Of a stretch of DNA of 64,000 nucleotides, positions 58,617 through 64,000 are shown piece by piece. The first letter of the stretch is position 1. Every line of letters begins with the position of its first letter. The stretch comes from JBBQYA01 sp031412335 (GTDB taxonomy: Bacteria > Bacteroidota > Bacteroidia > Sphingobacteriales > Sphingobacteriaceae): positions 124,001-188,000 of the forward strand of contig JANOCT010000001.1 of assembly GCA_031412335.1 (NCBI GenBank), read 5' to 3'. The notes under the pieces are model-generated. The model searched no databases. It was not told the origin of the DNA and was given only the letters and a program-made list of their open reading frames with translations. The translations under genes and the position numbers were made by a program.

Positions 58617-59592
58617 TGGTCAATTTATGTTTTTGGTTTTTCACCATGTTTTCTATAGTCCAATTTATATCCAATGTTTTAGGATATTGTCGAACTGCAC
58701 AATTTTTAACTCTACAATACTGACAACAACTCGGAATGCATGGATCTGTGTGAATAAAAAATTCAGCGTTAGTTTGCGCTTTGGTAGCAGCACTATCTAA
58801 GAAAGATATCTGATCATGCACTTGATTCAATTGTAAATAATAAGGCAAGGTTAAATGACAATCTACATGAACATCGGCTCCATACCGTTGCACACGTAAA
58901 TTATGAACATCAATCCATTCATCTTTTCGCTCCGCTTTTAACTTTTCTATAACTTCATTCAATAAGGGCAAATCTGTTTCATCCATTAAACCTGAAATAG
59001 ATTTTCGCAACAATAAATATCCTTGATAAAAAATAAACAGGCCTGCTGCAATTGATATAATAGAATCAATAAGTAAAATGCCTGTAAACTGTATAATTAA
59101 CAAACCAAGAACGATCGCAACACTACTAATTGCATCTGTTATTAAATGTTTGCCATCTGCTTGCAAAGTCATAGAGTTCAATTTTTTTGAACGTGCTATT
59201 AATGTATAACCGGTAAAAGCATTTACAATTCCAGTAAAACCAATAAAAAATGCTCCTGTTGCAAGATTAATGATTGGCTCAGGATAAGCGATAGACCAAA
59301 ATGCTTTAAACAAAATAGAAAATCCTGCAATAACAATTAAGCCACCTTCAAAACCAGTGCTGAAAAACTCAATCTTACCATGACCATACGGATGATTAAC
59401 ATCTTTTGGCTTGGCTGCCAAGTGAATACTATATAAGGCAAAACTTCCAGCAGCTATATTAATCAGCGATTCCATAGCATCGGTATATACTGCTGTAGAA
59501 TTGGTGATAAACCAGGCAGTGAATTTAATAGCCGATAAAATAATACTGATTACCAGAGAGATAAAAAGAATTTTGCTCGATTCTGATTTCAA
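58603..59592 (-). CDS. Cation diffusion facilitator (CDF) transporter
   Basis: 329 residues, six membrane helices. TM5 has the metal site His-x-x-x-Asp (KHLITDAISSVAIV), but TM2, usually D-A-x-H-S-x-x-D, here reads TDAMESLINIAAG, with Glu and Asn in the His and Asp positions. The cytoplasmic domain carries VHNLRVQRYGADVHVDCHLT and the C-terminus is cysteine-rich (DPCIPSCCQYCRVKNCAVRQ). This belongs to a CDF subgroup frequent in Bacteroidota; the metal may be Fe or Mn rather than Zn. It exports divalent cations with proton exchange. Confidence 0.92.
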   Translation of the reverse strand: MKSESSKILFISLVISIILSAIKFTAWFITNSTAVYTDAMESLINIAAGSFALYSIHLAAKPKDVNHPYGHGKIEFFSTGFEGGLIVIAGFSILFKAFWSIAYPEPIINLATGAFFIGFTGIVNAFTGYTLIARSKKLNSMTLQADGKHLITDAISSVAIVLGLLIIQFTGILLIDSIISIAAGLFIFYQGYLLLRKSISGLMDETDLPLLNEVIEKLKAERKDEWIDVHNLRVQRYGADVHVDCHLTLPYYLQLNQVHDQISFLDSAATKAQTNAEFFIHTDPCIPSCCQYCRVKNCAVRQYPKTLDINWTIENMVKNQKHKLTIDAI

Positions 59593-59693
59593 ATGTTATT
59601 GGAGTTAAAATCAAAACTAAATTAAAATAATGAGTATTAAGCCCACATTTGAAACTTTTAACTATGTTTGAAATTGTGGTTTTTCCAAAGCAT

Positions 59694-60278
59694 ATGCGTA
59701 AATGTTGGTTAATTTTTCTTCTGATTTTTGTAAGCTTAGCAACTAAAGCGCAAAACTTCAATGCCATGTTAATTGCAGGTATGAACGCATCTCAAGTAAA
59801 CGGGGATAGTCTCATTGGATTCAATAAAGTTGGTTTGCAAATTGGTGCAGGAATTGAAAGTAAATTTAGCCCAAAAACTGGTATACGTTTCGAGTTTTTA
59901 TATGCGCAGAAAGGAAGTAGCAGTGTCAACGATTCTGCCAATATTGCCATAGAACCATTTAGATTAAGGCTTAATTATGTGGAAGTTCCGGTTTATATTT
60001 TTTACCAAGCATCAAAAAAATTAAATGTTGAAGCTGGCGCAAGTTTAGGATTATTATTAAACGCAAAATTCAGTAATGGCCTTGATTTCGCAGACCAAAC
60101 AGAATCTTTTTTCCGAACCGATTACAGTATTGGTGGTGGTGTTGGTTATAAAATTATCGATCGTTTAAGTGCCAATTTACGAAGCACAGTTTCAGTTGTA
60201 AATGTGGCAAAAAGAGTAAATAATAGTTTGGGTTATTACAATCTGGTTACGAGTTTCACACTTCGCTACCGGCTTTAA
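59694..60278 (+). CDS. PorT-like outer-membrane beta-barrel protein
   Basis: 194 residues from ATG 59694, which starts the signal peptide (WLIFLLIFVSLATKAQ); a start 45 bases upstream adds a non-signal leader. NFNAMLIAGMNASQVNGDSL, IGFNKVGLQIGAGIESKF, GIRFEFLYAQKGS, LNYVEVPVYIFYQ and LRYRL at the end follow the OmpA/PorT-like eight-strand barrel pattern. Members include PorT of the type IX system, but many are just small barrels; I cannot tell which. It lies before the aminotransferase gene. Confidence 0.8.
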   Translation: MRKCWLIFLLIFVSLATKAQNFNAMLIAGMNASQVNGDSLIGFNKVGLQIGAGIESKFSPKTGIRFEFLYAQKGSSSVNDSANIAIEPFRLRLNYVEVPVYIFYQASKKLNVEAGASLGLLLNAKFSNGLDFADQTESFFRTDYSIGGGVGYKIIDRLSANLRSTVSVVNVAKRVNNSLGYYNLVTSFTLRYRL

Positions 60279-60303
60279 TTTTATAGTACTTCCTACGAAT
60301 AAT

Positions 60304-61497
60304 ATGATCAAATTATCAGAAAGAATAAACGAGTTATCCGAATCGCAGACCATAAGCATGGCAAAGATGGGTAGAGCATTAAGTGCTAAAGGTATTGATG
60401 TAATAAATCTAAGTTTTGGAGAACCAGATTTTCAAACACCTGATCATATCAAAAAAGCTGCAAAAGAAGCTATAGATCAAGGATATACATTTTACACTCC
60501 GGTTGCTGGTTATCCAGAATTGCGAAAAGCAATTGCGAAAAAATTTTTAACCGAAAATAATTTGAAATATGATGATGATCAGATTGTGGTTTCTACTGGA
60601 GCAAAGCAAGCATTAGCCAACGCAGTATTATGTATTTTAAATCCAGGAGACGAAGTTTTAATTCCTACTCCTTATTGGGTTTCGTATTCCGAAATGATAA
60701 AATTAGCTGAAGGAGTGGTAAACTATTTGCCTTCAACTGTTGAATCAGATTTTAAAATAACTGCCGAACAATTAGAAAAAGCAATTTCTCCGAAAACAAA
60801 ACTTTTTATGTTTTCGTCGCCTTGTAACCCTACTGGTAGTGTGTACAGTCAGGTTGAACTTGAGAAATTAGCAGAAGTTTTTCTTCGTCACCCACAAGTT
60901 GCCATTATTTCTGATGAAATATATGAGCATATTAATTTTATAGGAGAACATTTTAGTATTGCACAAGTGCCTGCATTAAAAGATCGTGTAATTGTAGTAA
61001 ATGGATTTTCTAAAGCATTCGCCATGACGGGTTGGCGAGTTGGATATTTGGCTGCAACCAAAGAAATTGCTGCCGCTTGTGATAAAATGCAAAGTCAAAT
61101 AACGTCTGGAACTTGCTCTATTGCACAGCGAGCAGGCATTTCTGCATTAAATTCAGATATGAGTACTACAAACGAAATGTGCGAAGCTTTCAAACATCGT
61201 AGAGATGTAGTATATGAATTATTAAAAGTAATACCAGGTATTAAAGTAAATAAACCTGCAGGTGCTTTCTACTTTTTTCCGGATGTGAGTTATTATTTTG
61301 GTAAAAAAAATGTAGAACATACGATTGAAAACTCAACGGATTTGTGCCTTTATTTATTAAATGAAGCCCATGTAGCTTTAGTAACCGGTGAGGCTTTTGG
61401 CGATGCAAATAGTTTGCGTTTTTCTTATGCCGCAGCGGAAGAAAAATTGATAGAAGCAGTAAAAAGAATAAAAATAGCATTAGCAAAATTAGTTTAA
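60304..61497 (+). CDS. Pyridoxal-phosphate-dependent aminotransferase, class I (aspartate aminotransferase-like)
   Basis: 397 residues. FGEPDFQTPDHIKKAAKEAI and YTPVAGYPELRKAIAKKF at the start, STGAKQALANAVLCIL, SSPCNPTGSVYSQ and the PLP-lysine motif VVNGFSKAFAMTGWRVGYLA, with FRFSYA-type Arg near the end (NSLRFSYAAAEE). This is the AspB/AspC subgroup (aspartate or prephenate aminotransferase). It is cytoplasmic. The stop codon is immediately followed by the ATG of the RfaE1-like gene. Confidence 0.93.
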   Translation: MIKLSERINELSESQTISMAKMGRALSAKGIDVINLSFGEPDFQTPDHIKKAAKEAIDQGYTFYTPVAGYPELRKAIAKKFLTENNLKYDDDQIVVSTGAKQALANAVLCILNPGDEVLIPTPYWVSYSEMIKLAEGVVNYLPSTVESDFKITAEQLEKAISPKTKLFMFSSPCNPTGSVYSQVELEKLAEVFLRHPQVAIISDEIYEHINFIGEHFSIAQVPALKDRVIVVNGFSKAFAMTGWRVGYLAATKEIAAACDKMQSQITSGTCSIAQRAGISALNSDMSTTNEMCEAFKHRRDVVYELLKVIPGIKVNKPAGAFYFFPDVSYYFGKKNVEHTIENSTDLCLYLLNEAHVALVTGEAFGDANSLRFSYAAAEEKLIEAVKRIKIALAKLV

Positions 61498-62496
61498 ATG
61501 AAGCTTAATAGACCAGAACAAGCCATCGAATCATTCTCGAATCTGAAAGCATTGATTATTGGGGATGTAATGATTGATGCCTATTTGTGGGGCAAGGTAG
61601 AACGGATTTCACCAGAAGCTCCGGTACCAATTGTAAATGTAACCATGCGAGAAAACCGATTAGGTGGCGCGGCTAACGTCGCACTAAATATTCGTGAATT
61701 AGGAGCAATACCGATTTTATGTACGGTCGTAGGGACAGATACTGAAGGAGATTCATTCATTGAATTATTGAAAAGTACAGAAATACGTACAGATGGAATT
61801 ATCAGATCTGAAACTAGAATAACTACTACTAAAACCAGGGTGATTGGTCATACTCAACAAGTTTTACGCATTGACTCTGAGACGGATAAGGAGATTATTG
61901 AAAGTGAACGTGAAGAACTATTTGATGTTATAAAATCATTAATTGATAAAGAAAAAATCGATGTGGTAATTTTTGAGGATTATGATAAAGGGGTTATTAC
62001 CGAAAAATTGATTGCTGACGTGGTAGCCATTTGTTATTTAAAAAACATTCCTGTAACGGTTGATCCTAAAAAGAGAAATTTTCACCATTACCATCATGTA
62101 ACGTTATTTAAACCAAATTTGAAGGAATTAAACGATGGAATGAAGGTAAATGTGAGTTATAAAAATTTGCTGGAATTAGAACAAGCAGTAAGTAAATTGC
62201 AAAATGAAATTCATGCTGGTGCAATTATGATAACTTTATCAGAAGCAGGTGTATTAATTGCAGATGGAGAAGTAAGCAAAATTATTCCAGCACATATTCG
62301 AAATATTGCCGATGTATCTGGTGCAGGTGATACCGTAATCAGTGTCGCATCATTAGCTATTGCAGCTGGTTTATCAGTTTTTGAAGCCGCTGAATTAGCA
62401 AATTTGGCTGGTGGATTGGTTTGCGAAAAAGTTGGAGTCGTTCCAATTAATAAAGAAGAGTTGATTGCCGAAGCATTGAAGAAAAATATACTTTAA
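61498..62496 (+). CDS. rfaE1: RfaE1-type ADP-heptose pathway sugar kinase (PfkB family)
   Basis: 332 residues. ALIIGDVMIDAYLWGKVERI, SPEAPVPIVNV, NRLGGAANVALNIRELG and the ATP-binding/catalytic DVSGAGDTVISVASLA (Asp before GAGDT as base) define the RfaE1 kinase, which phosphorylates heptose 7-phosphate at C1 for lipopolysaccharide core synthesis. The nucleotidyltransferase half of bifunctional HldE is absent, so it is the single-domain form, usual in Bacteroidota. The start codon directly follows the aminotransferase stop. Confidence 0.88.
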   Translation: MKLNRPEQAIESFSNLKALIIGDVMIDAYLWGKVERISPEAPVPIVNVTMRENRLGGAANVALNIRELGAIPILCTVVGTDTEGDSFIELLKSTEIRTDGIIRSETRITTTKTRVIGHTQQVLRIDSETDKEIIESEREELFDVIKSLIDKEKIDVVIFEDYDKGVITEKLIADVVAICYLKNIPVTVDPKKRNFHHYHHVTLFKPNLKELNDGMKVNVSYKNLLELEQAVSKLQNEIHAGAIMITLSEAGVLIADGEVSKIIPAHIRNIADVSGAGDTVISVASLAIAAGLSVFEAAELANLAGGLVCEKVGVVPINKEELIAEALKKNIL

Positions 62497-62498
62497 TT

Positions 62499-63743
62499 TT
62501 ATTTGGATCTGATTGCTTCAACAGGATCTAATCGGCTTGCTGTCCAAGCTGGCCAAAAACCAGATATTGTGCCTATAATAGCTGAAACAAACAGACCGGT
62601 GAAAATATTTTTTAGAGACAAGGCAATGTTGAAATCAAAAGCAGATGCAGCTAAAGTGATTAAATAAACCAAAGCTAAACCGATTAAGCCTCCTAAAAGA
62701 CAAAGAATTACGGCTTCTACCAAAAACTGAAGTAAGATAAAGTAATTTTTAGCCCCTAATGATTTTTGAATGCCAATTTCGCTGGTTCGCTCTTTAACCG
62801 AAACAAACATAATATTGGCAATTCCGAAGCCGCCTACCAAAATGGAAAACCCTCCAATAATCCATCCGGCTATGTTTAAAACTCCAAATAAACTTTCCAT
62901 TGGTTTGGCTAGCAAACTAGATTGGTTGATGGAAAAATTATCATCATCCTTCGGACTTATTTTTCGAACCGAGCGCATAGCACCTTTTAATTCATTTTCT
63001 AATTCAGCAACTGGCACATTTCCAGAACCTTTAACCATGATAAATGGATCGTAATTATCACTTCTCACGTCAATAATCATTCGGGCAAAATTCATCGGAA
63101 TGTAAATAGAATTGTCCGAACTTGAACCTAAAATATCATCTCCTTCTTTTTTCAATACCCCTATTATCAATAATTTACGACCCAAAGTTTTAATATGTTT
63201 ACCAATTGGATCCGCACCTTGAAAAAGTGATTCTGCAACTGAAAAGCCGATTACCGTGTAGTTTTTACCACTTTGAGATTCCATTGCCGAAAAATACCTT
63301 CCATCTTCAAATTCAAGATTACGTACTTTATTAAAATCGTGAGTAACTGCCGAAACGGATACATTTTCGACACTGTTATTGCCATATTTCAACGTTCTGG
63401 AACTTACATCTAGCACATAAGCAATTCCGGTTACATTTTCCATTCGCTTGGTAAGTCCATCAAAATCTTTATAACTTGGTACTGGTCGTTGAAAAAATTT
63501 CCACCATGGGAAATTTGAATCGATAACCCATGGCCATTTTTGTACATAGAGAACATCATCCCCTAGTTTTTCTACACTTCCTCGTATGTTGTTTTCAAGC
63601 GAATCTACAACAGTGAAAACAGTAATGATCGTGAAAATACCAATTGAAATACCTAATAGAGATAAGAAAGTTCTTAGTTTATTAACTCTTAATGCAGTGA
63701 ATGCAAAAACAAAACTTTCGCGAATTAGCTTGAAAATGATCAT
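62499..63743 (-). CDS. MacB/FtsX-type ABC transporter permease
   Basis: 414 residues, four membrane helices. An N-terminal helix (about 26-47, LLGISIGIFTIITVFTVVDS) is followed by a large MacB-like periplasmic domain (about 50-270) with EFEDGRYFSAMESQ and VIGFSVAESLFQGADPIGKH. The C-terminal three helices form the FtsX domain with GFGIANIMFVSVKERTSEIG and ASRLDPVEAIRSK at the end. No ATPase gene is within the window. It likely takes part in lipoprotein or toxic-compound export with a separate ATPase. The start was taken at ATG 63743; the final 257 bases of the window hold no gene I can see. Confidence 0.92.
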   Translation of the reverse strand: MIIFKLIRESFVFAFTALRVNKLRTFLSLLGISIGIFTIITVFTVVDSLENNIRGSVEKLGDDVLYVQKWPWVIDSNFPWWKFFQRPVPSYKDFDGLTKRMENVTGIAYVLDVSSRTLKYGNNSVENVSVSAVTHDFNKVRNLEFEDGRYFSAMESQSGKNYTVIGFSVAESLFQGADPIGKHIKTLGRKLLIIGVLKKEGDDILGSSSDNSIYIPMNFARMIIDVRSDNYDPFIMVKGSGNVPVAELENELKGAMRSVRKISPKDDDNFSINQSSLLAKPMESLFGVLNIAGWIIGGFSILVGGFGIANIMFVSVKERTSEIGIQKSLGAKNYFILLQFLVEAVILCLLGGLIGLALVYLITLAASAFDFNIALSLKNIFTGLFVSAIIGTISGFWPAWTASRLDPVEAIRSK

Positions 63744-64000
63744 AAGGATGTTTGAACAAATCTAACAATAATGCAATCATCATTTGAAAGGCCTTTTGTA
63801 AATTTTAAGATAGGTTGTTTTAAATTTTATGAGTAAAAGTTTCTATTATTTGTGTATTCAATTTATAATGCTTGTTATGCCAAAAACAATTTAAAATTTT
63901 GTTTTTAGGTTCTATAAAATTAAAAATCGTCATTTTAATTAACTCTAAACAGGTTTTTTGTGTTAAAAAAATAATCTGAATTTACTCAAGCTATTCAAAT

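Overview
The window comes from the chromosome of a low-G+C (roughly one third G+C by eye) member of the Bacteroidota. The sequence shows type IX secretion sorting domains of both kinds (gliding-motility type B at 327-1841; type A tails at 44351-50715), outer-membrane porin-like barrels, lipoprotein signal peptides and a TAnnTTTG-type -7 promoter box. MqnC (4741-5865) implies the futalosine route to menaquinone. That route is usual in Cytophagia/Chitinophagia-like lineages and unusual in Flavobacteriia, so a Chitinophagales/Cytophagales-like environmental bacterium is my best guess (inference). No rRNA, tRNA, CRISPR array, transposase or integrase gene was found.

Layout. (1) 1-8186 is housekeeping: a minus-strand operon of an M16 peptidase pair, a type B secreted protein and the start of rnr; a candidate structured RNA at 4501-4612; then mqnC, scpB, a small acidic protein and an acetyltransferase-like protein. 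(2) 8.4-39.2 kb is accessory DNA. It is punctuated by at least eight copies (A-H) of a modular intergenic repeat, all in the same orientation, each separating a different functional module. The modules are: a TcmP / Gp37-Gp68 radical-SAM pair; a run of cassette-like orphan genes separated by attC-like hairpins; an HxlR/Ohr/glyoxalase stress module; an eleven-gene Crp-linked persulfide/rhodanese/thioredoxin cluster; a CAAX-like protease and glyoxalase; a membrane winged-helix regulator with beta-propeller proteins, one broken by an amber codon; an outer-membrane barrel; a lipoprotein; and a pair of hydrolase/HxlR modules partly duplicated from one another. (3) 39.3-63.7 kb returns to housekeeping and envelope functions: alaS, an M23 peptidase, a MerR regulator, a CHY zinc finger, secreted T9SS cargo (trypsin-like protease, two delta-60 repeat paralogues), PorV/PorQ-like and helix-hairpin-helix barrel proteins next to comEC, enoyl-CoA hydratase, an orphan MazE-like antitoxin, NUDIX, CDF transporter, aminotransferase, an RfaE1-type sugar kinase and a MacB/FtsX-type permease.

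How the genes work together. The 17.0-22.1 kb cluster reads as one sulfur-handling system: a Crp-family regulator with two copies of a putative operator, a TauE-type exporter, a persulfide dioxygenase-rhodanese, two more rhodaneses, an HMA domain protein, thioredoxin and a lipoprotein rhodanese-thioredoxin fusion. This would oxidise, relay and reduce sulfane sulfur across the inner membrane.

The most unusual observations are the repeat-punctuated module array, the repeat-bracketed TcmP/Gp37 pair, integron-like sites without an integrase whose ends supply stop codons to the genes before them, in-frame 24-base repeat insertions in a beta-propeller gene, and a helix-hairpin-helix/outer-membrane-barrel gene just upstream of comEC.
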